64,000 nucleotides of DNA. It comes from Congeria kusceri. Its lineage: Eukaryota > Mollusca > Bivalvia > Myida > Dreissenidae. Positions 1-8,773 of this stretch are shown here, piece by piece (within the stretch, counting starts at the first letter, position 1; each line of letters starts with the position of its first letter). The stretch covers positions 42,407,618 through 42,471,617 of the forward strand of contig CM051027.1 of assembly GCA_027627225.1 (NCBI GenBank). The letters are read 5' to 3'. The notes beneath the pieces were generated by a model. It was given only the letters and a program-made list of their open reading frames with translations, was not told the DNA's origin and did no database searches. A program made the position numbers and the translations under genes.

Positions 1-950
1 CAAATGTATCCAAAACAGTTTGCAACGTTTCGTTATATTGACGTTTCCGGTGAAACTTGCGAATGGTTATAATTTAAAGCTACAAACAGTGTAGCCACAC
101 TAGTGTCACATTCATTTTTAAGGTATCGTGTTCGCAAGAGCTTTCGCAAGACATAAGTCTCCAAGCGTTTCTCTTTTCGTAGTGTCGAATACTGCATTTA
201 TCAGTTAACAATGGATGTTAATGTAAAAACTATGAAATATATCGATTTATCCAATACAGTTTTAATCGAAGATATAAATACGGTCGACACAGTGTTCTGC
301 AACCGATCTATTGGTTATGTGCAAACCACGATCTTTTGCACGCTAACTTGGATATTGAAATGTATCAAAAACTGTTAGCGCCGTATTGTATATTTTGAAA
401 GCTGCAAACACTGTAAGTTAACGCGTTTGTAAGTGTTTTCGCAATTTAACTATGATATTGTCGAGCGATTCTCTCTTGGTCGAGCCGAATTGCGTCGCTC
501 GAGAAGAATCATTGCGATACTTTGGAGGGAGCAACTATCTGTTAGACACGTTTGAAGTTCGTAACCGGTGTTTCAGAAACAAGTCTGAAATACATCAAAA
601 ACTGTTTGCAACATTTTGTAATCGTTGCGATTTTATCGGCGTATCCGGTGAAACCTGCGAACTGAAATAAATGGGAGTTATAATTGAGGTAGCAACCCCA
701 ATTTTATATTGATCTTTTGACAATATGAAGCGCATTCACTTTGCCAAGCGTTTTACTTTTTGTCGGGCTTGCTTGAATATTTTAGCTAGAATCTTTGCAA
801 TACTTTGGAGAGTGTAAATTACTCAGATAGCGACGCGTTCGATGTTCACAATTGATGTTCATATTTGTTTTTTAATATATCCAAAACTGTTTGCACCGTA
901 TTATAAACGTTTCGGTATGTTGGCGTTTCCGTTTCCGGTGAAACCTGCGA
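1..950 (+). repeat. Partial HOR unit at left edge (end of M3, then M4, M5, M6)
   Basis: The first 62 bp are the 3' end of an M3 monomer. M4 follows at 63-384, M5 at 385-660 and M6 at 661-950. Compared with the next unit it shows no indel; its M6 carries the 'gtagcaacccc' form and the 'agctagaatc' form. M1 and M2 of this unit lie outside the window. Confidence 0.95.
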
Positions 951-1219
951 ATGGATATAACTGAAAGCTACAAACACTGTAGCCACATTCATTTTGAGGT
1001 ATCGTGTTCGGAAGTGCTTTTGCCATATAACTATGATATTGCCAAGCGTTTCTCTATTCGTTGTGGCAAATTGTGTCTCTGGAGAAGAATCATCTCAGTT
1101 AGCGACCCGTTTCGAAGTTCACAATGTATGTTTATGTAAAAACTATGAAATATATGCAAAACAGTTTGCAACGTAATGTATACGTTTCGTAATGTTGGCG
1201 TTTCCGGTAAAACCTGCGA
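951..1219 (+). repeat. Monomer M1 (family A, 269 bp)
   Basis: Begins after the CCGGT mini-palindrome at 931-944. It contains the A-family blocks 'gaaagctacaaacactgtag' near the start, 'aactatgatattgccaagcg' in the middle and AAACAGTTT at 1159-1167. The same A-family blocks recur in M2, M4 and M5 with substitutions and small indels. Confidence 0.9.
1159..1167. other. Conserved AAAC(W)GTTT palindromic box (M1 copy)
   Basis: The 9-bp AAACAGTTT is palindromic except for its central base. It recurs at the same place near the 3' end of every monomer of unit 1: 1470-1478 (M2), 1752-1760 (M3), 2108-2116 (M4, degenerate TTA end), 2338-2346 (M5, centre T) and 2623-2631 (M6, centre T). It is usually followed by GCAACGTA or similar. 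This is one of the most conserved blocks between monomers; a protein-binding role is only a guess. Confidence 0.6.
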
Positions 1220-1526
1220 ATGGATATAATTGAAAGCTATAAACACTGTAGCCACACTACTGTCACATTCATATTAAGGTTTCGACTCCGGAACCGCTTT
1301 CGCAATATAACTACAATATTGGAAAGCATTTATAGCTTCGTAGTGCTGAATTGCGTCCTTCGAGATGAATCATTGCGATATCATTGCGACAGAGCAAATA
1401 TCTTAGTAAGCGACACGTTCGGAGCAAATAGATAATCGATGTTTATACAAGAAATATGAAATGTATCCAAAACAGTTTGCAACGTATTGTATGCGATTTT
1501 ATCGGCGGTTCCGGTGAAACCTGCCA
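1220..1526 (+). repeat. Monomer M2 (family A, 307 bp)
   Basis: Starts 'atggatataattgaaagct', clearly related to M1. It ends in AAACAGTTT (1470-1478) and the M2/M3 boundary element 'gttccggtgaaac' (1508-1520). Its extra length relative to M1 lies in the second half, around 'gatatcattgcgacagagc'. Confidence 0.9.
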
Positions 1527-1590
1527 ATTGAAATAAATGGGAGTTATAACTGAGGTAGCAACCCCAATTTTATATTGATCTTTTGACAAT

Positions 1591-1683
1591 ATGAAGCGCA
1601 TTCACTTTGCCAAGCGTTTTACTTTTCGTCGGGCTTACTTGAATATTTTCGCTAGAATCTTTGCAATACTTTGGAGAGTGTAA
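1591..1683 (+). other. 30-codon mini-ORF in B monomers (M3 copy), coding unproven
   Basis: ATG to TAA encodes 30 residues starting MKRIHFAKRF and ending ILWRV, with no acidic residue and about eight Lys/Arg. The M6 version (2464-2556; 725-817 in the left partial unit) differs at three residues: Arg to Cys, Tyr to Cys and Phe to Leu. It is open in nearly all of the roughly 73 B monomers. In the common variants of this stretch, AGA/CGA, GCA/GCT and ACT/ACA, the encoded residue is unchanged. Unit 2 lacks its start and unit 16 has a truncated M6 copy. Most likely a chance ORF in satellite DNA. Confidence 0.12.
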
Positions 1684-1781
1684 ATTACTCAGATAGCGAC
1701 GCGTTCGAAGTTCACAATTGATGTTTATGTAGAAACTATCAAATGTATCCAAAACAGTTTGCAACGTTTCGTTATATTGAC

Positions 1782-1795
1782 GTTTCCGGTGAAAC
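1782..1795. other. CCGGT mini-palindrome at monomer boundary (M3/M4 copy)
   Basis: GTTTC-CGGT-GAAAC has 5-bp perfect inverted arms around a 4-base centre. Equivalent elements stand at 931-944 and 2670-2683 (M6/M1, perfect), 1200-1213 (M1/M2, one arm base changed), 1508-1520 (M2/M3, imperfect) and 2381-2393 (M5/M6, imperfect). It is absent at M4/M5. The CCGGT core is unchanged in all five boundary types that have it. Confidence 0.55.
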
Positions 1796-1972
1796 TTGCG
1801 AATGGTTATAATTTAAAGCTACAAACAGTGTAGCCACACTAGTGTCACATTCATTTTTAAGGTATCGTGTTCGCAAGAGCTTTCGCAAGACATAAGTCTC
1901 CAAGCGTTTCTCTTTTCGTAGTGTCGAATACTGCATTTATCAGTTAACAATGGATGTTAATGTAAAAACTAT

Positions 1973-2095
1973 GAAATATATCGATTTATCCAATACAGTT
2001 TTAATCGAAGATATAAATACGGTCGACACAGTGTTCTGCAACCGATCTATTGGTTATGTGCAAACCACGATCTTTTGCACGCTAACTTGGATATT
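1973..2095 (+). repeat. M4-specific segment between duplicated boxes
   Basis: About 123 bp between 'gaaatatatcg' (1973) and 'gaaatgtatcaaaaactg' (2096) have no visible counterpart in the other five monomers. The segment holds the only SalI site (GTCGAC) I see in the unit and a perfect hairpin. Either foreign DNA entered an ancestral monomer, or a partial monomer duplication has diverged beyond recognition. Confidence 0.6.
2058..2080. other. 7-bp stem hairpin inside M4
   Basis: GTGCAAA (2058-2064) and TTTGCAC (2074-2080) are perfect reverse complements separated by nine bases. The same structure is at 319-341 in the left partial unit and in each M4 I read, except that unit 16 has GTGTAAA from 31632 (C to T at 31635), which breaks one pair. 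It could form a cruciform or an RNA stem; no function is shown. Confidence 0.6.
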
Positions 2096-2123
2096 GAAAT
2101 GTATCAAAAACTGTTAGCGCCGT

Positions 2124-2399
2124 ATTGTATATTTTGAAAGCTGCAAACACTGTAAGTTAACGCGTTTGTAAGTGTTTTCGCAATTTAACTATGATATTGT
2201 CGAGCGATTCTCTCTTGGTCGAGCCGAATTGCGTCGCTCGAGAAGAATCATTGCGATACTTTGGAGGGAGCAACTATCTGTTAGACACGTTTGAAGTTCG
2301 TAACCGGTGTTTCAGAAACAAGTCTGAAATACATCAAAAACTGTTTGCAACATTTTGTAATCGTTGCGATTTTATCGGCGTATCCGGTGAAACCTGCGA
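2124..2399 (+). repeat. Monomer M5 (family A, 276 bp)
   Basis: Placed by alignment of 'gaaagctgcaaacactgt' with the same block in M1. It contains a 6-bp inverted repeat 'tcgagc/gctcga' that includes an XhoI site, and AAACTGTTT at 2338-2346. A variant, M5v, has 'acatgatgtaatcatt' instead of 'acattttgtaatcgtt', and usually 'cctgccaactg'. Confidence 0.88.
2219..2241. other. 6-bp inverted repeat in M5
   Basis: TCGAGC and GCTCGA flank an 11-base centre; the right arm overlaps an XhoI site (CTCGAG). The first copy in the window is at 480-502. The element appears intact in M5 copies across the array. Confidence 0.5.
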
Positions 2400-2689
2400 A
2401 CTGAAATAAATGGGAGTTATAATTGAGGTAGAAACCCCAATTTTATATTGATCTTTTGACAATATGAAGCGCATTCACTTTGCCAAGCGTTTTACTTTTT
2501 GTCGGGCTTGCTTGAATATTTTAGCTAGAATCTTTGCAATACTTTGGAGAGTGTAAATTACTCAGATAGCGACGCGTTCGATGTTCACAATTGATGTTCA
2601 TATTTGTTTTTTAATATATCCAAAACTGTTTGCACCGTATTATAAACGTTTCGGTATGTTGGCGTTTCCGTTTCCGGTGAAACCTGCGA
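2400..2689 (+). repeat. Monomer M6 (family B, 290 bp)
   Basis: Near-identical to M3 for its first two thirds, then diverging at 'gttcatatttgttttttaat'. M6-diagnostic bases are T in 'ttataattgagg', T in 'ctttttgtcggg', G in 'ggcttgcttg', A in 'atattttagct' and T in 'ttcgatgttc'. AAACTGTTT lies at 2623-2631. Its end carries a doubled 'gtttccgtttccggtg'. The M3/M6 similarity is the substrate for the length changes in the array. Confidence 0.9.
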
Positions 2690-5292
2690 ATGGATATAAC
2701 TGAAAGCTACAAACACTGTAGCCACATTCATTTTGAGGTATCGTGTTCGGAAGTGCTTTTGCCATATAACTATGATATTGCCAAGCGTTTCTCTATTCGT
2801 TGTGGCAAATTGTGTCTCTGGAGAAGAATCATCTCAGTTAGCGACCCGTTTCGAAGTTCACAATGTATGTTTATGTAAAAACTATGAAATATATACAAAA
2901 CAGTTTGCAACGTAATGTATACGTTTCGTAATGTTGGCGTTTCCGGTAAAACCTGCGAATGGATATAATTGAAAGCTATAAACACTGTAGCCACACTACT
3001 GTCACATTCATATTAAGGTTTCGACTCCGGAACCGCTTTCGCAATATAACTACAATATTGGAAAGCATTTATAGCTTCGTAGTGCTGAATTGCGTCCTTC
3101 GAGATGAATCATTGCGATATCATTGCGACAGAGCAAATATCTTAGTAAGCGACACGTTCGGAGCAAATAGATAATCGATGTTTATACAAGAAATATGAAA
3201 TGTATCCAAAACAGTTTGCAACGTATTGTATGCGATTTTATCGGCGGTTCCGGTGAAACCTGCCAATTGAAATAAATGGGAGTTATAACTGAGGTAGCAA
3301 CCCCAATTTTATATTGATCTTTTGACAATATTCACTTTGCCAAGCGTTTTACTTTTCGTCGGGCTTACTTGAATATTTTCGCTCGAATCTTTGCTATACT
3401 TTGGAGAGTGTAAATTACTCAGATAGCGACGCGTTCGAAGTTCACAATTGATGTTTATGTACAAACTATCAAATGTATCCAAAACAGTTTGCAACGTTTC
3501 GTTATATTGACGTTCCCGGTGAAACTTGCGAATGGTTATAATTTAAAGCTACAAACAGTGTAGCCACACTAGTGTCACATTCATTTTTAAGGTATCGTGT
3601 TCGCAAGAGCTTTCGCAAGACATAAGTCTCCAAGCGTTTCTCTTTTCGTAGTGTCGAATACTGCATTTATCAGTTAACAATGGATGTTAATGTAAAAACT
3701 ATGAAATATATCGATTTATCCAATACAGTTTTAATCGAAGATATAAATACGGTCGACACAGTGTTCTGCAACCGATCTATTGGTTATGTGCAAACCACGA
3801 TCTTTTGCACGCTAACTTGGATATTGAAATGTATCAAAAACTGTTAGCGCCGTATTGTATATTTTGAAAGCTGCAAACACTGTAAGTTAACGCGTTTGTA
3901 AGTGTTTTCGCAATTTAACTATGATATTGTCGAGCGATTCTCTCTTGGTCGAGCCGAATTGCGTCGCTCGAGAAGAATCATTGCGATACTTTGGAGGGAG
4001 CAACTATCTGTTAGACACGTTTGAAGTTCGTAACCGGTGTTTCAGAAACAAGTCTGAAATACATCAAAAACTGTTTGCAACATGATGTAATCATTGCGAT
4101 TTTATCGGCGTATCCGGTGAAACCTGCCAACTGAAATAAATTTGAGTTATAATTGAGGTAGCAACCCCAATTTTATATTGATCTTTTGACAATATGAAGC
4201 GCATTCACTTTGCCAAGCGTTTTACTTTTCGTCGGGCTTACTTGAATATTTTCGCTAGAATCTTTGCAATACTTTGGAGAGTGTAAATTACTCAGATAGC
4301 GACGCGTTCGAAGTTCACAATTGATGTTTATGTAGAAACTATCAAATGTATCCAAAACAGTTTGCAACGTTTCGTTATATTGACGTTTCCGGTGAAACTT
4401 GCGAATGGTTATAATTTAAAGCTACAAACAGTGTAGCCACACTAGTGTCACATTCATTTTTAAGGTATCGTGTTCGCAAGAGCTTTCGCAAGACATAAGT
4501 CTCCAAGCGTTTCTCTTTTCGTAGTGTCGAATACTGCATTTATCAGTTAACAATGGATGTTAATGTAAAAACTATGAAATATATCGATTTATCCAATACA
4601 GTTTTAATCGAAGATATAAATACGGTCGACACAGTGTTCTGCAACCGATCTATTGGTTATGTGCAAACCACGATCTTTTGCACGCTAACTTGGATATTGA
4701 AATGTATCAAAAACTGTTAGCGCCGTATTGTATATTTTGAAAGCTGCAAACACTGTAAGTTAACGCGTTTGTAAGTGTTTTCGCAATTTAACTATGATAT
4801 TGTCGAGCGATTCTCTCTTGGTCGAGCCGAATTGCGTCGCTCGAGAAGAATCATTGCGATACTTTGGAGGGAGCAACTATCTGTTAGACACGTTTGAAGT
4901 TCGTAACCGGTGTTTCAGAAACAAGTCTGAAATACATCAAAAACTGTTTGCAACATTTTGTAATCGTTGCGATTTTATCGGCGTATCCGGTGAAACCTGC
5001 GAACTGAAATAAATGGGAGTTATAATTGAGGTAGCAACCCCAATTTTATATTGATCTTTTGACAATATGAAGCGCATTCACTTTGCCAAGCGTTTTACTT
5101 TTTGTCGGGCTTGCTTGAATATTTTAGCTAGAATCTTTGCAATACTTTGGAGAGTGTAAATTACTCAGATAGCGACGCGTTCGATGTTCACAATTGATGT
5201 TCATATTTGTTTTTTAATATATCCAAAACTGTTTGCACCGTATTATAAACGTTTCGGTATGTTGGCGTTTCCGTTTCCGGTGAAACCTGCGA
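2690..5292 (+). repeat. HOR unit 2, nonamer 2603 bp
   Basis: Order M1-M2-M3*-M4-M5v-(M6/M3 hybrid)-M4-M5-M6. A 9-bp deletion at about 3330 removes the GAAGCGCAT stretch of M3*, so the unit is 9 bp shorter than other nonamers and its first mini-ORF has no start. M5v is marked by 'catgatgtaatc' at 4081. Confidence 0.93.
4139..4413 (+). repeat. Hybrid M6/M3 monomer in nonamer unit 2
   Basis: The monomer starts as M6 ('ttataattgagg', T at 4153) and continues as M3 (C at 4230 in 'cttttcgtcgggctta', then M3 to the end). The switch lies in the stretch 4154-4229, where M3 and M6 are identical. All eight M5v-type nonamers share this hybrid, so it is probably one event later amplified. Confidence 0.85.
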
Positions 5293-7034
5293 ATGGATAT
5301 AACTGAAAGCTACAAACACTGTAGCCACATTCATTTTGAGGTATCGTGTTCGGAAGTGCTTTTGCCATATAACTATGATATTGCCAAGCGTTTCTCTATT
5401 CGTTGTGGCAAATTGTGTCTCTGGAGAAGAATCATCTCAGTTAGCGACCCGTTTCGAAGTTCACAATGTATGTTTATGTAAAAACTATGAGATATATGCA
5501 AAACAGTTTGCAACGTAATGTATACGTTTCGTAATGTTGGCGTTTCCGGTAAAACCTGCGAATGGATATAATTGAAAGCTATAAACACTGTAGCCACACT
5601 ACTGTCACATTCATATTAAGGTTTCGACTCCGGAACCGCTTTCGCAATATAACTACAATATTGGAAAGCATTTATAGCTTCGTAGTGCTGAATTGCGTCC
5701 TTCGAGATGAATCATTGCGATATCATTGCGACAGAGCAAATATCTTAGTAAGCGACACGTTCGGAGCAAATAGATAATCGATGTTTATACAAGAAATATG
5801 AAATGTATCCAAAACAGTTTGCAACGTATTGTATGCGATTTTATCGGCGGTTCCGGTGAAACCTGCCAATTGAAATAAATGGGAGTTATAACTGAGGTAG
5901 CAACCCCAATTTTATATTGATCTTTTGACAATATGAAGCGCATTCACTTTGCCAAGCGTTTTACTTTTCGTCGGGCTTACTTGAATATTTTCGCTAGAAT
6001 CTTTGCAATACTTTGGAGAGTGTAAATTACTCAGATAGCGACGCGTTCGAAGTTCACAATTGATGTTTATGTACAAGCTATCAAATGTATCCAAAACAGT
6101 TTGCAACGTTTCGTTATATTGACGTTTCCGGTGAAACTTGCGAATGGTTATAATTTAAAGCTACAAACAGTGTAGCCACACTAGTGTCACATTCATTTTT
6201 AAGGTATCGTGTTCGCAAGAGCTTTCGCAAGACATAAGTCTCCAAGCGTTTCTCTTTTCGTAGTGTCGAATACTGCATTTATCAGTTAACAATGGATGTT
6301 AATGTAAAAACTATGAAATATATCGATTTATCCAATACAGTTTTAATCGAAGATATAAATACGGTCGACACAGTGTTCTGCAACCGATCTATTGGTTATG
6401 TGCAAACCACGATCTTTTGCACGCTAACTTGGATATTGAAATGTATCAAAAACTGTTAGCGCCGTATTGTATATTTTGAAAGCTGCAAACACTGTAAGTT
6501 AACGCGTTTGTAAGTGTTTTCGCAATTTAACTATGATATTGTCGAGCGATTCTCTCTTGGTCGAGCCGAATTGCGTCGCTCGAGAAGAATCATTGCGATA
6601 CTTTGGACGGAGCAACTATCTGTTAGACACGTTTGAAGTTCGTAACCGGTGTTTCAGAAACAAGTCTGAAATACATCAAAAACTGTTTGCAACATTTTGT
6701 AATCGTTGCGATTTTATCGGCGTATCCGGTGAAACCTGCGAACTGTAATAAATGGGAGTTATAATTGAGGTAGAAACCCCAATTTTATATTGATCTTTTG
6801 ACAAAAATATGAAGCGCATTCACTTTGCCAAGCGTTTTACTTTTTGTCGGGCTTGCTTGAATATTTTAGCTAGAATCTTTGCAATACTTTGGAGAGTGTA
6901 AATTACTCAGATAGCGACGCGTTCGATGTTCACAATTGATGTTCATATTTGTTTTTTAATATATCCAAAACTGTTTGCACCGTATTATAAACGTTTCGGT
7001 ATGTTGGCGTTTCCGTTTCCGGTGAAACCTGCGA
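5293..7034 (+). repeat. HOR unit 3, hexamer 1742 bp
   Basis: Hexamer with a 3-bp insertion in M6 ('gacaaaaatatg', about 6803-6805). Its M5 has 'tttggacggagc' (C at 6608) and its M3 has a private G at 6077. The second part of the unit, from about 6078, is duplicated 3481 bp downstream. Confidence 0.93.
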
Positions 7035-8773
7035 ATGGATATAACTGAAAGCTACAAACACTGTAGCCACATTCATTTTGAGGTATCGTGTTCGGAAGTG
7101 CTTTTGCCATATAACTATGATATTGCCAAGCGTTTCTCTATTCGTTGTGGCAAATTGTGTCTCTGGAGAAGAATCATCTCAGTTAGCGACCCGTTTCGAA
7201 GTTCACAATGTATGTTTATGTAAAAACTATGAAATATATGCAAAACAGTTTGCAACGTAATGTATACGTTTCGTAATGTTGGCGTTTCCGGTAAAACATG
7301 CGAATGGATATAATTGAAAGCTATAAACACTGTAGCCACACTACTGTCACATTCATATTAAGGTTTCGACTCCGGAACCGCTTTCGCAATATAACTACAA
7401 TATTGGAAAGCATTTATAGCTTCGTAGTGCTGAATTGCGTCCTTCGAGATGAATCATTGCGATATCATTGCGACAGAGCAAATATCTTAGTAAGCGACAC
7501 GTTCGGAGCAAATAGATAATCGATGTTTATACAAGAAATATGAAATGTATCCAAAACAGTTTGCAACGTATTCTATGCGTATTTATCGGCGGTTCCGGTG
7601 AAACCTGCCAATTGAAATAAATGGGAGTTATAACTGAGGTAGCAACCCCAATTTTATATTGATCTTTTGACAATATGAAGCGCATTCACTTTGCCAAGCG
7701 TTTTACATTTCGTCGGGCTTACTTGAATATTTTCGCTAGAATCTTTGCAATACTTTGGAGAGTGTAAATTACTCAGATAGCGACGCGTTCGAAGTTCACA
7801 ATTGATGTTTATGTAGAAACTATCAAATGTATCCAAAACAGTTTGCAACGTTTCGTTATATTGACGTTTCCGGTGAAACTTGCGAATGGTTATAATTTAA
7901 AGCTACAAACAGTGTAGCCACACTAGTGTCACATTCATTTTTAAGGTATCGTGTTCGCAAGAGCTTTCGCAAGACATAAGTCTCCAAGCGTTTCTCTTTT
8001 CGTAGTGTCGAATACTGCATTTATCAGTTAACAATGGATGTTAATGTAAAAACTATGAAATATATCGATTTATCCAATACAGTTTTAATCGAAGATATAA
8101 ATACGGTCGACACAGTGTTCTGCAACCGATCTATTGGTTATGTGCAAACCACGATCTTTTGCACGCTAACTTGGATATTGAAATGTATCAAAAACTGTTA
8201 GCGCCGTATTGTATATTTTGAAAGCTGCAAACACTGTAAGTTAACGCGTTTGTAAGTGTTTTCGCAATTTAACTATGATATTGTCGAGCGATTCTCTCTT
8301 GGTCGAGCCGAATTGCGTCGCTCGAGAAGAATCATTGCGATACTTTGGAGGGAGCAACTATCTGTTAGACACGTTTGAAGTTCGTAACCGGTGTTTCAGA
8401 AACAAGTCTGAAATACATCAAAAACTGTTTGCAACATTTTGTAATCGTTGCGATTTTATCGGCGTATCCGGTGAAACCTGCGAACTGAAATAAATGGGAG
8501 TTATAATTGAGGTAGCAACCCCAATTTTATATTGATCTTATGACAATATGAAGCGCATTCACTTTGCCAAGCGTTTTACTTTTTGTCGGGCTTGCTTGAA
8601 TATTTTAGCTAGAATCTTTGCAATACTTTGGAGAGTGTAAATTACTCAGATAGCGACGCGTTCGATGTTCACAATTGATGTTCATATTTGTTTTTTAATA
8701 TATCCAAAACTGTTTGCACCGTATTATAAACGTTTCGGTATGTTGGCGTTTCCGTTTCCGGTGAAACCTGCGA
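7035..8773 (+). repeat. HOR unit 4, hexamer 1739 bp
   Basis: Hexamer with distinctive variants: A at 7298 ('aaacatgcg'), 'ttctatgcgtattt' at 7571-7584, A at 7707 in M3 and A at 8540 in M6. All are repeated in unit 6 exactly 3481 bp later. Confidence 0.93.

Larger units (their letters stand above)
1527..1801 (+). repeat. Monomer M3 (family B, 275 bp)
   Basis: The first half ('ataaatgggagttataactg') is unlike M1, M2, M4 and M5 but almost identical to M6. M3-diagnostic bases against M6 are C in 'ttataactgagg', C in 'cttttcgtcggg', A in 'ggcttacttg', C in 'atattttcgct' and A in 'ttcgaagttc'. It carries AAACAGTTT at 1752-1760. It exists as two haplotypes: this common one, and M3* with 'gctcgaatctttgctat'. 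Confidence 0.9.
1802..2123 (+). repeat. Monomer M4 (family A, 322 bp, rearranged)
   Basis: Starts 'atggttataatttaaagct', an A-family start. The central block found in M1 between the 'tctcttttcg' region and 'tgtaaaaactatg' is shortened. In compensation, about 123 bp of monomer-specific sequence (1973-2095) lie between two copies of a 'gaaat(a/g)tatc' box. Its 3' AAACTGTTA box is degenerate and the usual CCGGT boundary element with M5 is missing. Confidence 0.88.
951..2689 (+). repeat. HOR unit 1, hexamer 1739 bp (reference unit)
   Basis: Complete M1-M2-M3-M4-M5-M6 unit used here as the reference for monomer boundaries. Boundaries are placed at the second A of the conserved 'gcgaatgg' motif or its equivalent. 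Its M6 carries the 'gtagaaacccc' variant. No indel relative to the commonest unit. Confidence 0.95.

Noticed and set aside
452..670. 72-codon plus-strand ORF in M5 repeated about 30 times as a possible protein family
   Set aside because: It lies wholly inside a satellite monomer and shows no recognisable domain. M5v copies break it with a stop, it overlaps no plausible longer gene, and similar-length frames exist on both strands of other monomers.
1031..1255. 74-codon minus-strand ORF and the overlapping 60-62-codon plus-strand ORFs in M1
   Set aside because: Three frames on two strands are open over the same sequence, which is expected by chance in one monomer and then copied by amplification. 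Near-identical copies do not show protein constraint.
1620..1640. CENP-B box (TTCG....A..CGGG) near the 'ttcgtcggg' of M3
   Set aside because: TTCG and CGGG are too close together and the central A is absent, so the consensus spacing is not met. I found no other match by eye.
1973..2095. Transposable element inserted in M4
   Set aside because: I see no terminal inverted repeats, poly-A tail or coding remnant. The flanking similar boxes are satellite boxes and not a demonstrable target-site duplication.
3330..3331. The 9-bp deletion in unit 2 as a functional variant
   Set aside because: It is seen once, is flanked by a 2-bp AT repeat and looks like ordinary slippage. It matters only as a unit marker.
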